A stretch of 64,000 nucleotides of DNA from Nymphaea colorata (Eukaryota; Streptophyta; Magnoliopsida; Nymphaeales; Nymphaeaceae). Below the pieces are notes generated by a model. It did not search any database and was not told the origin of the DNA. It saw only the letters and a list, made by a program, of their open reading frames with translations. Shown one piece after another: positions 37,161 through 48,924 of this stretch. How positions within the stretch are numbered: position 1 is the first letter of the stretch; every line of letters begins with the position of its first letter. The position numbers were made by a program, and so were the translations under genes. The stretch spans positions 2,172,001 to 2,236,000 of the forward strand of contig NC_045144.1 in the NCBI RefSeq assembly GCF_008831285.2, given 5' to 3'.

Positions 37161-37561
37161 CATAGTCACGAATAATGTCTTGGAGTTTTAAACGGTGAGG
37201 TTTTTATCGGGTATAATACGTCGAGCTTGAAAAAATAGGAAAAATATGAGAAAAATACGGCAATCTTTTAAAAATTTTAAAAAACTAAAAATGGAGGAAA
37301 AAACAAATAAGTGAGAAACTAATAACACAAACATAAAAAAATAAGTAGATTTGCAACAAATAAAAAATATAAAATGAAAAAAACTGTTTGGCATTAAAAA
37401 AACTGGAAAAATGAAAAATGTGAAAGAAAAAGTAAAAAAAAAGGTGAAAAAAAATGAAAAAACGTGTTAAAAACGCGTTTTTTCAAAGAAATGTGTTTTT
37501 TTAGTTTTATTTTATTTTGTTTTTTCACGTTTAAAAAAAAAAACGTGTTTTCTGTGACTAT
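37161..37561. mobile_element. Mutator-like MITE, copy 1, with perfect 9-bp target duplication
   Basis: The 401-bp element is flanked by identical 9-mers TGTATAAAT (37152-37160 and 37562-37570). Its left end CATAGTCACGAATAATG and reverse-complemented right end ATAGTCACAGAAAACACG share an inverted ATAGTCAC core. The interior is A-rich on this strand with GTGAGGTTTTTATC, CGGGTATAATACG and repeated AAAAACGTG words. Two more copies lie at about 49893-50260 and 60795-61125. A 9-bp duplication points to the Mutator superfamily. There is no coding content. Confidence 0.85.
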
Positions 37562-37562
37562 T

Positions 37563-37752
37563 GTATAAATGCAGAGTACTAGCTTGCCTTGGTTTTTGTG
37601 GGGCTCAGCTGCTCAAGCATCTTTTATTTTTGGTTCCCTTTCTCTAGTATGCTGCGTATAAATGCAGAATACTAGCATGCCTTGGCTTTTGTGGGGGCTC
37701 AGCTGCTCAAGAATATGCCTTCTTTTATTTTCCGTTCCCGTGCTCTAGTAGA
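37563..37752. repeat. Tandem duplication of a 93-bp unit
   Basis: Unit 1 (37563-37655) and unit 2 (37656-about 37752) both start GTATAAATGCAGA and share ACTAGC.TGCCTTGG, CTCAGCTGCTCAAG and CTCTAGTA. They differ by scattered substitutions and a small insertion near the middle of unit 2. The Mutator-like MITE sits exactly at the start of unit 1. Confidence 0.8.
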
Positions 37753-38380
37753 AATATGTGCTCATTAGATCCAGGAAATGGCTATATTTGAGTCAGATGA
37801 GACTGGCTTGCCAGAAGTTTTTTCTAGAAATCACTTGCCCAGCCGGTTCCTTGCCAGTCAATTCTTGTTCATGACTTTTATGCTTCACTCAGATCTTGGG
37901 TTGTGCTTCATTCTGGTCATTAGGCACTACTTTTCCATATTTTGTTATTCTTCAACTAAGCTGTCAGCCTGTTTTCTGGATTTTATCATATGTTAAGATT
38001 GTTATTTTTCACAGTGCTAACTAAAATCTCATTTCAGCTTCAGATTCCTGACAACACAAAGTTTTGAACTGGCAAAACTTCAATGTTGGCCTTGAGAAGA
38101 TCTTCCACCACTATTTTTTGTTTTAGCAGATTTGTGTCGTATTTTTGGTCTCATGAGGATAGCATGTTCAAAATGTCTAGTTGCAGTTGATGGAGTAATC
38201 ACTTGCAGTTGCATTAGGGAGGAACACATTGATACCTTACCTTTTTGTGCTTGTTTGTTCCAGCTGTCTGCTGAAACAATTTATGTTTTCCTTGGACTAA
38301 ATTCATCTTTATCTCCTCTACTGGAAATACAAATGGAACATGATCTTGGCCTAACCGTGTTTTGATCATGTTCCAAGATT

Positions 38381-38931
38381 TGGGTTCAGAGCAATCTTTA
38401 ATTCAGAAAAAGGCATATCCTGGTGAGAAACCACATATTGGAAGATTTGGAAGAATGTTAAGTTCAGTATCAAGCAGTATTCAACGAAGTTATAGATGGG
38501 GATATGGTGGCATAAGGATGTTTCAGAAGTCCTTTCATCTCCATTATCCAAGTGATTTATCCACTGAGACATTAGAATCTGATAGAAAATATTTGATCTA
38601 CAGGGAAAATTTATTTAGAGGTGGAACAAGGTTTTTGTTCTACCATGTCTATTTGCAATCTGTCTGGACCCCTTGTTCTTTTATATTGCAGTCATAAACA
38701 AAGACTGCCAAGATGTGAACCGCAAGTTGGACTTGCAGCCTGTGTGCTGTGCACCTTCTCTGATATCTTTTATGTGCTGCATATTTCTTCAAATTTTGGA
38801 CTAGCTTTAGCGCACCTTCATCTCGAGTGTTTGGGCAAGGAGTTCTGGTTGAAGATTTACAGGCTATAGCTAGTCGATATTCACCGTCATACTTCTTCAT
38901 TGATGTCCTAGCTGTTCTTCCTCTTCCACGG
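38381..38931 (+). pseudogene. Cyclic nucleotide-gated channel (CNGC) pseudogene, N-terminal half
   Basis: Three frames together read as the N-terminus and first membrane segments of a plant CNGC cation channel. Frame one (to about 38590) is a basic N-terminal tail rich in Ser and Arg. Frame two gives KIFDLQGKFI, a TAG at about 38613 where Gln is usual, then RWNKVFVLP, AICLDPLFFYIAVINKD and VNRKLDLQ (segment S1). Frame three shifts at about 38735 into LCTFSDIFYVLHI (S2). A further shift gives APSSRVFGQGVLVEDL and SYFFIDVLAVLPLPR (S2-S3), ending at 38931. At least three frameshifts and one stop make it non-functional. The pore and cyclic-nucleotide-binding domain are absent from the window. Confidence 0.78.
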
Positions 38932-41900
38932 GTACTAATAGTTGTGACATTTCATATGGTACATGGGTTCATGCATGCCTTGCATATCCATCATGATGCT
39001 TGTATTATTCAAGGGTGCACAAACCCATCTACCACCTGGACTGGCATCTATTTTTGTTCATGCAAATACGTACATTGATTTGTACCATACTGCCTGCATA
39101 GACCCAAAGAGTAAGAGAACCTACTGTCTGTATATCATTCATGTCATGTAAACAGTTTATTGTTCTCTTATAAATGCTTTAATTTCCCATTAAAAATGCT
39201 CAATCTGTGACTCGGATAAAAGGTTTACTTGTTGTAGTCTAGACATGATTCCTACATGTCAAATTGGTAAACCTTGTCAATAGAAAGTAGAAAGTACTGT
39301 GCTACTATTACGGATTTAAGGGAAGGGTGTGGTTTACAAATTACTAATTTTTGTACCTTAGCTCATTTAATTGCTTCCTTGGGCTAAAATATTCAGTGTC
39401 AATGCGAGTGGAGGCGCTTATATTAACTTTACCAATTGAAACCAGAACTCTTGTTATGAGATTTTTACATATTATTTGGGCTAAAATATTCGGCTACAAT
39501 TAGATCTTTGGGGACAAATACATCAAACGATTGGCATCTTATGAGATTGATGGTAATGTAATGCCTATGACGGGTTATTTTCTCTCCTTTTGGTTTTCCC
39601 TTGTGCTTTTAGTTACTAGAAGTTACAGCAAAATTGAAATATGTTTCTAGAACTATAGTAAAGACAAGAACATAGTAAAGACATTCTTCGCTTTCTAGAA
39701 CTATAGGCTTGTGATTTACTGTTTTACACCTAATTTGCTGATTGCATGTCAGATATGATGTTTTTCTAATTACATATGTAATTGGACTTACACATAAGAT
39801 GACTTTACTTTGCAGTTAATTCACTAGAAGCGGTAGTTCTGTCTAAAATTGAAGAAAAGAAAAATAAGGTGAACAAAAACCTACTTATTTTCCCATGCAA
39901 CCTACTAAATTTGAGTGGCCTATTTTGGGTAACAAGAATGCGTTAAGTACGGGCACCAAACTACCTTGCACGGTGCATACAACAATGAATAAATATGCTT
40001 ACAGTCAAATGAGTATGCGATTCAAGCGTACAAATGTTTCACTTTGAAAAGATATAAGCCTACAAAATAAACTAAGTAGAACAGCAGCTTTGCTTTTCCT
40101 TTTAACTTCTTTAAAAGTTGTGGTTATGATTTGATAATAAGCTATTTCATCCTTGTACAAAAACAAAGCTGATTAATTAGTATGTTGGCCGATACTTGAC
40201 TTGAAAATAGATAGAATCAAGATGACAATACATAATGGCTAGTTCGAATAAAGGCTAAAATAGGAGTATTAGAAACACCAGTACATATCAAACAACAAGA
40301 AAAAATATGAAATCACCACATGTATGCGGTTCAGACTTCATCCAAAGACAAATATCGATGAGAAAATGCTTGCAAAGCATTTCAAATCACATATTTTTTC
40401 ATGTTTATGATTAGAGCAATGAATTTAATCCACGAGATGACAATTTTTCTGGATTTGGGTTCCATTTCAACAATGGAATCCTATGCATGGTAACAACAAG
40501 TAGAAACCATTTTATCTCTTTTTGGGCGATTTGGGCTACTACAACATATGATGGGTATTGAGATGGTTATATGGCCACCACTGTGCCCATTTTCAAAGAC
40601 TAGAGAGAAAGAGAACTGCTTCAAAAGAAAAGGGGGAGAGAAAGCGACACAGATGGTGGTTGACGAAGGTTTAGATCGTGAAACCCTTCTCAGATGGCAC
40701 CGGATAGAGGTAGGGGGATGAATGGCTTACTGACAAATTAGGGTGAGAGACGCTGGATGATTCACTATCAGCCATTAGGAGAGTGCCACATCCCCTCTCT
40801 CTCCCCCTCCACCCCCTCTTTGTCTTAGATGGATGCCTGATGCACTATAAATGGGCCTACTGGGCATTCAAAAAGAGAGAGAGAGAGAGGCTTTGGATCT
40901 TTGAGTCTTTGATGGTGAGGTAAGGGAAGGGAAAATTGGGGGCTTTGGCTTTTTTTATTTTACATTAAATAATTTTACACTTTATTCTTCGATTTTTTGC
41001 ATGTTGAATCTTAAAATTTCAATGTTGTTACGCTTGAGATCACAAAAAGTTTGGATGTTCTTGTTTTCTATTGCACAAATTTGATATAACATATGGCTAT
41101 ATATGACTACTTAATTTGTCTTTGCTTCATTCATATTTTTTTTCAAGTTAGCTATATTATCCTTTTTCCACTATGTACCAGCTAGATGTTGTAGACGTGC
41201 AGCTTCTTTACAAAAAAAATTTAGCATCTTAACTAAATATAATTGTTTGCAACATATTTCTATCGCTATCTAGCTAATCATATTCTTGTTTCAAATTCAA
41301 ACAAGTATTAACTCTTACATAAAAATCTTCACTAGTGGAATTTGCATAGGAACGACATTGTAACAAAAGAAAGTGTGTTGTTTCAACTGATAGAAGAATT
41401 ATTTTTGATTAATTTATAGCCATGTTGCACAATTGTATTTCTTTAGAGTTGATTAGATGGTCAAGATGACAAACAAATTTCAGTAGCTTATTGTATGAAT
41501 AATGATTATGATGATAATGGAAACAAGAAGAAGATTATCACTATAACAACCATGCGAAAGGCATAGGTTTAGGCAAGTTAGTGTAGCTAGAAGTCAATAT
41601 ACTGCAAACTTGGATCATTTCGTTGAGCAAGCTAGAAGCTGAATGAGTATCAAAGATGAATACTCATGAAGCAAATCTTTGCAGTGATCATGTTCATATA
41701 GCTGGGCATCAAACTGGTCCAGATAGATTATATTATATATTTTTCTTGTTACAAATCATCCTCTAAAATCATGTTTTTTGGAGTCAATTTTGACCAACAA
41801 GTTTTGAGGCATCATTAATAACAGAGCTTTTATGTCCTTGGTTTTCCTTTAAATAAGATAAAATAATAGACTTCAAATGTTACTATTTGTTAAATAAACT

Positions 41901-42212
41901 ATGTCGTTCTCATCCAGAAAACTTATAGGGTGTTCATAAGGGGAACATTACGTTCTTTGTAATGCAGTTGATATGTGAACAACTAAACTATTGAGGTTAT
42001 CCTTTTTTTCTTTTTGTAAATTAATCATGATTTGATTACCAATTTGAATGCTTCTCATATAATTGAAGAGGATAGGCATCAGAAAGATAACTATGCTATT
42101 ACATATTGTGAAATCTTATCTATGAGTTTACAAAAAAAAGTAAACTAAGGTGAAGTGATCAAGTGGTGTTCATAAATTGTGGGAAAGAAAAAAAAAAAGT
42201 TCATTAGATAGG
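38932..42212. other. Intergenic, nothing recognised
   Basis: The first 100 bases could be a decayed continuation of the CNGC fragment but I cannot align them securely. The rest is AT-rich without recognisable genes. It includes a GA run near 40874-40889 and a C/T-rich patch at about 40790-40820. Confidence 0.4.
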
Positions 42213-42617
42213 TGTTAATAACAGCCTAGCTTCTTTAACTATGCATGCTAGACCCATTCTTCTTTCTAGATCTGGACCAATTGAATCATTTCCTATTCTA
42301 AATTAATGACATCTAGAAAGATTTGGAAAACTACTGTTTCTTGTAAATGGGCCTAGATAGAGCCTATGCTTAAGAGAAATTGAGGAAGAAAACCAATAAT
42401 CTGATACTTGCTATTCAGGACAGAGTCATGTACATATATAGGAGATTACAAGAACATAAATGTGGGATTTAGAATCACAACACGAAAAAGCTACAATAGA
42501 AAATCTAAAATTATTGGCAACCGAATAAAATATGAGATCCACAAGATATGGAGAGGATCTCAAAGATGTTATCCTCTTCAAATTTTTAAATCACATATCT
42601 TCAATAAATATTAGATA
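42213..42617 (-). repeat. LTR of copia B
   Basis: The right edge is fixed by the polypurine tract at 42618. On the minus strand the LTR starts TATCTAATATTTATTG (TGT in copy C) and runs about 400 bp to TGTTATTAACA-type sequence. The left edge is approximate, set by the end of clear similarity with copy C (56899-57360) at TGTTAATAAC. Confidence 0.7.
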
Positions 42618-42879
42618 CTCTCCCTCAAGTTGGTCTATGCAAATTTGTAACACACAACTTAACTATTATATTTTGCAATGTATCTCTTCTCAACGGTTTT
42701 GTCAAGATATCAACAAGTTGTAAACATGTGAATACAAGTTGAGGCTGGATGATACCTCATTGAATCTACTATCGCAATTCAGTTCTATATGTTTTGAGAA
42801 TTCATAAAAAACTGTATTTTATAAGATGTGTAAGACTACTTGATTACCACAATTTAAGTTGATTGGCCCTACACAATAC

Positions 42880-43900
42880 AATTCCAAATCTGTTAGCAGT
42901 GCCTTTAGCTAGATAATGTTGTAACTAGTTGTTGTCAAGGCTCCATATTCTGCGGAAGCTCTAGCTATTGTGGATTATTTCTTTGACCTCCATGAAATAT
43001 GACTTTTCTAAAAAAAAAGAAAATATAACCGCTAACTAAACTTTGACTTGATGGACGACCAACCAAATTGGAATCACAATATGCCTTCAACTGACTCTCA
43101 CTTGAAGATGAAACCAATACTCCTTTTCCTACTGAGGATTTCAAATACCTTAATACCCAAAGTGCTACTTGATAATGTGGGAGAAATGGTGACTACATAA
43201 ATTGACTAAGAACATTAACCAAATAGATTATATGGAGCTATGACAATGTCATGCTCACCATTACCTGCAATAATAATATCATCAACATATACAAGTATCA
43301 CAATAAATTGACTCCCTAAACATTTCATGAATAATGTACAATCAGCAACCGACCGTACAAAGCATCATTAAAAGCTGCCCTGAGCTTGTGAAACCAGTGG
43401 TGCAGAGACTGTTTGAGTCCATACAAAGATATATGAAGCTGACAAACTGCATTTCTAGGATATTGCCCTTCACTGAAAGGTATAGGCGGTAACGTCATAT
43501 ATATTTCTTTCATGAAGTTGCCCATGGATGAAGGCATTGTGGACGTCCACTTGATGTAGATACCATCCTTGAATAGAAGCAAGCACCAATAAAGTTTTTA
43601 TAGTGGTTAACTCGGCAACCGGGGCAAACTTTTCATGATAGTCAAGCCCCTCAACCTGCGTGTACCCTTTCCAATAGCTGAGCCTTGTATTGTTGTATAC
43701 TTCTATCTGAGCACCTTAATTATACATCTAATGACATCAATGGGATGTTTATGAGGAGTTAAAGTAATAATGGAGCATGTATTGCTGTTCAGAAGCTCAA
43801 ATCTCATCAGCCATAGCACCTTGCTAATGCTGGTGCCTTACCACCTTCTCATACTAGCAAGGTTCAACATCACTTACAAGAGATGTTAGGAAAGTAAGGT
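42880..43900 (-). pseudogene. copia B reverse transcriptase and RNase H pseudogene
   Basis: On the minus strand the frame 43582-43325 gives EIYMTLPPIPFSEGQYPRNA, then LYGLKQSLHHWFHKL, diagnostic of Ty1/copia reverse transcriptase. The catalytic YVDDIIIAGN motif follows in another frame, with YVDD at 43289-43278. The RNase H motif ARASAEYGALTT (normally AEAEYRALA) lies near 42950. The frames are shifted against one another, so no polymerase is made. Confidence 0.82.
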
Positions 43901-44489
43901 GATGCTAATAAAATTTGGAAATGTTAAGGTAGTTTTGGATTGGATAGTGGGCACTTGAAGAGTGCAGCATGGAGAGACATGCCTTAGGTGGCAAATTAGA
44001 CATAATCTTTAAGATATGTCAGCTGATGCCAAGTTTGACTGGATCTTCCTAGAGCAAGTGAAGGTGAGTCATTATGAGAAATCAGGTTAGGTTGAATAGT
44101 TTGTATTTTAGTGCAGTTATGTTGAGGTATAGTAGATGAAATGGGTGATGTTGGTGGGGAGTCTGGTGTAATGCCATTCACGCTTGTGACACAATTTCCT
44201 CATTCTATAGTGCTCTTGCGGATTTGGCAATACCAATGAATTTTAGAAATCTAGATCATGATCTTCTTGTTGAAAAGGAACACTCATAAAACACCACATC
44301 TATATTCATGAAAATTTGTTTACTCAAGGTCATACACTCGGTACCCTTTTGATTGAAAGGGTTGCCAACGAAGACACACTTTTAGGCTCTTTATTTAAAT
44401 TTGTCTTTATGCGCTCTCCAATTTTTGACAAAACATAGGATCCAAAAACACAAAGATCATCATAGTTAGGTTTTTTTTATTGAAAATAA

Positions 44490-45150
44490 GATCAAAAGGT
44501 GACTTGTTTTCTAAAATAGTAGAGGGCATACAATTGATTAAAAAACATTGCAGTAAACATATATTCTACCCAAAAGGTAGTTGGTAAGTTTATTTGAAAT
44601 TTAAGCACACAATCCATATCAAGAAAGTGATGATGCTTCCGATCGATGCACTTGCCTTGTTGAAGGGTGCAAATACAAGAAGTTTGTTGTTCAATTCCAT
44701 GAGTGTTGGAATATTCTTGCATAGGTTGTGTTGTAAATTCAGCGTCATTGTTGCTACAAACACATTGAACATGAGTAGTTAAATGGATTAAACACTATGC
44801 CACAAGAATATTTTAAACATGAAAAGGTTTTACACTTAAATCTCATCAACAAGACACATATATAACAAGTGTAGTCAACTACTATAGTGAGAAAATAATG
44901 TGCTCCCATGTGTGCCATTCTGACCTCCCCCCCCAAAAAAAAAAGAAAAACAGAGTGAATCAAAGCAAATGGTTTACTTGCTCTACTTGTACTAACAGGA
45001 AAAGTTAAAGTTAAACGAGTGAGTTTAGCTTTATGAATGCATCATAAGGAAAGTCATGCTTGGAAACAATAACATCTTTATTCAAAGAAAAGGTCTCATC
45101 AAACTATGGATGACCAAGTCTCTTTCAGACAATACGAGCTTTATTGACAT
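44490..45150 (-). pseudogene. copia B integrase pseudogene
   Basis: Minus-strand frames give a GAG-pre-integrase zinc region (RLGHP, DFPYDAFIK in place of CDACIKAK), then GAHYFLTIVVDYTCYICVLL and MRFKCKTFSC (the integrase catalytic core around the first acidic residues), FNPFNYS, NNDAEF and NLPTTFWVEY. The zinc-binding Cys residues and the reading frame are damaged at several points. Integration activity is impossible in this copy. Confidence 0.75.
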
Positions 45151-45534
45151 GAACTGTAAACAAAAAATGATAAACTAAAGAAAAGATGAGATGATATAAT
45201 CTGCTGCTGCTACCCACTCCAATCGTCCTCTTCGACGTACGAGCCTGAAAAACACAGCAAGATGAGAGGAAAACAGTAATGTGATTACATGTCTTTGTAA
45301 ATTTTGGGAAAGATAATAAATTGTATTTGAATTTTGATAATAAGAATGTGATTTAGGGTGCCCAAGCGTACCACAGTTATCATGTTTAGGGTGTGGTCAG
45401 TTCTTATTAGAATGTTGAACTTTGCCTTTGGTGTTTCTGTTGTAGCTAGAGCAACATTATTAGAACTTGACAGCTGAGGAGTAAGGACACGTTGAGTCTC
45501 ATCTTGGATGACCATAGAATAAACTTTATTTATG

Positions 45535-45640
45535 CACTGAAAAATAAAACAGGCCTATACGGTGATGGTTTAGGCCCATGAAATATATAGTGGTAACCAT
45601 TTTTACCGTAATATACTGGTGACTTTTTCACCTGTATAAA
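45535..45640 (+). mobile_element. Possible CACTA-like terminus
   Basis: CACTGAAAAATAAAACAGG at 45535 starts where copia B similarity runs out. It is followed by inverted-repeat words such as CGGTGATGG, GGTAACCATTTTTACC and GGTGACTTTTTCACC, which resemble subterminal repeats. The sequence AACAGGCCTATACGG parallels AACAAGCCTATGCCG at the 49661 terminus, suggesting the same family in the same orientation. The terminal pentamer is CACTG, not CACTA. Confidence 0.4.
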
Positions 45641-45699
45641 TCATCTCTTTCTTCCCCCACAGTTTTTCTTCCCCAATTTTTTTTCTCTTTCCTCCCCCT

Positions 45700-46570
45700 A
45701 TGATAGAAAAATTGTGTCGACTCTCTCCACCATCGCCACCCTCTTCAGCCTCAAGTCTGAATACTACTTCCTCCTTCGGCCCATTGCCCTTCCGCCCCAA
45801 TCCGATTCAACCTGGGCAAAAGTTGTGGTTCCCAATCTGGGTCCAGGTGCTCGACATTCCCCCAGATGGTGAGCCCTATCCTCATCACCCCTCTCTCCCT
45901 TCTTCACGCAGGCACGCGTATGCTTCAAGATCTCTCTATATCATGACGTGTATGGGTCATGAACATGTGTCATTGGCTTGGGAATTTGGTTTCATGAGGT
46001 TAGGGCTTGTGCCTAGGGTCTTCTTGTGCATTTCTTTCGTTTATAGAGGGATCCATGTGTTTTCCTAGGGAGATTAAATTTGTTGATGGGTGTTTGAGGA
46101 GTTTCTAGGATGATTTTCTTCTAATTCTCATGTTCGTCTGTTTTGGGGCACTTTTTCAGGTCTGCATGTTAGTGCTGTTCGATTCACCCTTTGAAAATTT
46201 TGAGGATAGTAGCTGGAGTATTACTCTGGCTGCATTGTGTTTTTCTCTTACAAGTAGACATTTGACTTGATGAGATTGAGTCCAGTCCACTACAATAATC
46301 CATCACATGTGTTTGTTCTTTCCAGAAGGTGAAACTTTGTCGGTTCCATAAGAAAAACAATCAATGGAAAGAGAGGGGTATGGGGAACATGAAGATCCCA
46401 AAGCACAAGCAAAGTGGGAAGATCTTGCTGGTCAGCCAGCAGTCAAAGACCCTACGTTTTGCATCAATCTCTTAGCAATGGCTTTTCTCATTGTCCTTCT
46501 TCATCCCAGCACTAGATTTCATCTCTATTTGTTAGGTCAAAATTATGGCCTTTTTTTTTATATGGATTGA
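45700..46570 (+). pseudogene. Unrecognised two-exon gene fragment
   Basis: Exon 45700-45868 begins at an ATG and ends PNPIQPGQKLWFP, VQVLDIPPD with donor GTGAGC. After an acceptor (TTTCCAG) the second exon, from 46326, continues in frame as EGETLSVP, then TAA, then EKQSMEREGYGEHEDPKAQ, KWEDLAGQPAVKDP and a hydrophobic segment INLLAMAFLIVLLHP. The C-rich codons and the consistent splice join suggest a real gene that now carries one in-frame stop. I do not recognise the family. The Pro-rich, membrane-anchored character is all I can state. The 5' exon might begin upstream of the ATG used here. Confidence 0.5.
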
Positions 46571-47235
46571 GTAATTTTGATGTTTTTCAGTCTTTCCTAC
46601 TATATCTAAACATCAATAATGATAATTCTTGCGTGTGGCACAACTAGTCTTTGTCCATGGCGAGTTGAGGGAGTTGTGTTGAAGGTGAGTGCAATTTACC
46701 CTTTTTGTGCTTGTTCAACCATTCCTAAGGTTATCTACTATTGTTGAATATGTTGTTCATTTTCTTTTTATTAGTGTTTGTAGTCTAAGGATCCTTATAA
46801 GGCTTCATCGGTAGTAGTTTGAATTACCCAACAGGCTGAATAGGATTGTCTCTTTAAAACCATAAAAGGGGTAATAAATTGCCTTCAGCAACTACGTCTT
46901 CTAGACCATGTCTTTATTTCACTTTTTTATCCAAAGCAAAAGGTATTAGTTGTCAAAAGTTTTATACTCTTAGTTTTTTTTCTTTTTGCAGCTGTAATAT
47001 AAGTATAATGGTCATAGCATGTGATTCTGAAAAACATGGATGACTACAGGTGGTTATGGAGACACTATAAGGAAGCAACAGTAGATGTGGAGTACAGAGG
47101 TCAAATTACTGTACATATTGCTCAAAATTGAATGAAATCATAGTAAGCACAGCCAAGGGAACTACTCAACTTGTTTATTATGCATCAACACGGTACCTCA
47201 TACCCAGAGGCTAGAAGCTGTTGCCCTCGTTCAGA

Positions 47236-47318
<83 letters not shown>

Positions 47319-47804
47319 CAGTAATTAATAATGATTTTGATTGCAATTTTTTAAATGCTCACAAAGCCGTTCTGTGTAAACAGGGTATTCCTTTGAATTG
47401 TACGAGGTAGACTTTCCTGGTATATGACGGTCTTTTCTAGGTATATCTCTAATAGACTGGTATGGAAGTTCACATCCTTTATGGTGATATTATTTTTCTC
47501 TTCTAGAAGTAGCCATCTTAACTGTTGAAATTGCTGACTTTTGGATCCATTGTGATGCAAATGGAAAAATGTTAGGACTGTGATGCTTTCCTATTTAAAT
47601 CATGTTAATTATTTTGTGGTTAACTATAGTTTTCTCCTCTTTCAATTTTATGATTTCAATAAAAAAAAAAAATTCTATGAGCACGTTTCAAGCTGCATTT
47701 AGTTTAAGAATGACTTGTCTACTTTACTGTTGAAGGTGGTATTTATCCTTTTTCATCTTTCAAATATAATGACAATGTCATATTGATTACCTTTTGTATA
47801 TAAG
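46571..47804. other. Spacer with (CA)n(TA)n microsatellite at 47238-47338
   Basis: Contains a CA repeat (47238-47300, one TA interruption) followed by a TA repeat (to 47338). No other exon of the flanking gene fragments is recognisable. Confidence 0.55.
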
Positions 47805-48014
47805 GTGTTGAAAGAACTGCATTCCAGCAAGGGATTAAGAAGGCATATTATAATTTGGCATTGCATCTTCATCTAGACAAAAATATTAAAAATGAGGTAA
47901 ACATGATATTCTCTAGCTAACTATTTTTATTCCTTAAATCCCGTTTCTCAGTTTTTTCTGTATGCATGTGTTTCTCTATAGGAAGCCAAAGAAAAATTTC
48001 AGCTCTTACAAAAG
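47805..48014 (+). pseudogene. DnaJ (J-domain) gene fragment, HPD altered to HLD
   Basis: Two short exons with good splice sites (TATAAG/47805-47896/GTAAAC and CTATAG/47982-48014/GTAATA) encode VERTAFQQGIKKAYYNLAL, HLHLDKN, then EAKEKFQLLQK. This is the centre of a J-domain, closest in pattern to plant DnaJ6/DnaJC9-like proteins (EI+KAY..LAL+LHPDKN...EAKEKFQ.LQK). The invariant His-Pro-Asp that stimulates Hsp70 ATPase is His-Leu-Asp (CTA for Pro), which would abolish function. No start exon, no C-terminal exon and no further J-domain helix are present, so this is a fragment. Confidence 0.82.
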
Positions 48015-48749
48015 GTAATATTTATTCGTGCCTGTACTAAAAAAATATATCTCTCCTTAGATCTCTATGTAAATAATGTTATCTGGTTTTCATCCTTTCC
48101 TTATAATGTTCACATATAATTGTTTCTTTTCTCCTTTGAAATCTTTGGTTCAAGTCAATGTATTTGTTTAGTTAAAGTCATGTTATGCTCTATGACATGG
48201 GTCGGTCCTTGAAGTGTATATTTCTTTCATTTTTCTTTTCAAATGTTTATCTAGTCAACAATTGTATCCATGCATTCTTCTGCAATGATGTGTATACAGT
48301 GCGGGGCCAATATGAGAAAGATGACAATATTACTACATATTGTGTAGATTAGGGTTTTATGTTCCCTCTATGATCTTTATCCTTAACCTTCTTTGGTTTC
48401 TGTTGTAAAATTTTGTTTCAATTTGATAGCTTCCTATTTGGTGTGTGCAAGCCTTGAGTGTGTGTGTTTGTCCAGTCCCATACACAATGGAAAGAAACTG
48501 ATTCAATGGTGACTTGCTCACTATTACAATTTCTTTTCAAGTAAAATTAAGTGGTTCAATGGTGACTTGCTTACTATTGCCATTTCTTTTAGTTATGTAG
48601 TAACTTTGGAAAATAAACATTATCAACAAGCTATTACTTACGTCTCAAGGTTTGAATTTCCTTCTATATGAGGTCGAAGGTAAAAACTCCTTGTTGTTGA
48701 ATCTCTGGAATGGTTTTCAAAAGAGAAAAAAAGTTGATGTGGAAGCTCC
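48015..48749. other. Intergenic, nothing recognised
   Basis: AT-rich. The phrase TTCAATGGTGACTTGCT is duplicated at about 48503 and 48554, a local direct repeat about 50 bp apart. No gene is seen. Confidence 0.45.
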
Positions 48750-48912
48750 TCTCATTTAGTTGCCAATTTTTTTAAATTTTCTGTTATAACTTTTATTGTT
48801 GTTACTCCAAATCCCATGGTTAGTGGAATTTGTAATCCATAGTATATATTCAGGACTCTATCATGAATAGCAAGTATCAAACTTATTGGTTTTCTCTCTC
48901 AGTTTCTCTTAA

Positions 48913-48924
48913 TGGTATCAGAGC
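48913..48924 (+). other. Primer-binding site of copia D
   Basis: TGGTATCAGAGC directly follows the LTR-like tail and is fully complementary to the 3' end of plant initiator tRNA-Met. Confidence 0.82.

Larger units (their letters stand above)
42213..45515 (-). mobile_element. Truncated Ty1/copia element B (family 2)
   Basis: Read on the minus strand: decayed gag end (about 45515-45285), GAG-pre-integrase and integrase (about 45150-44490), reverse transcriptase (about 43900-43260), RNase H (about 43100-42880), polypurine tract (CTTGAGGGAG, complement of 42618 onward) and 3' LTR (42617-42213). The 5' LTR and most of gag are missing; the homology stops shortly before a CACTA-like end at 45535. 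The copy is full of frameshifts. It shares its LTR and polymerase sequence with the remnants at 48.8-49.7 kb and 56.9-58.5 kb. Confidence 0.82.
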
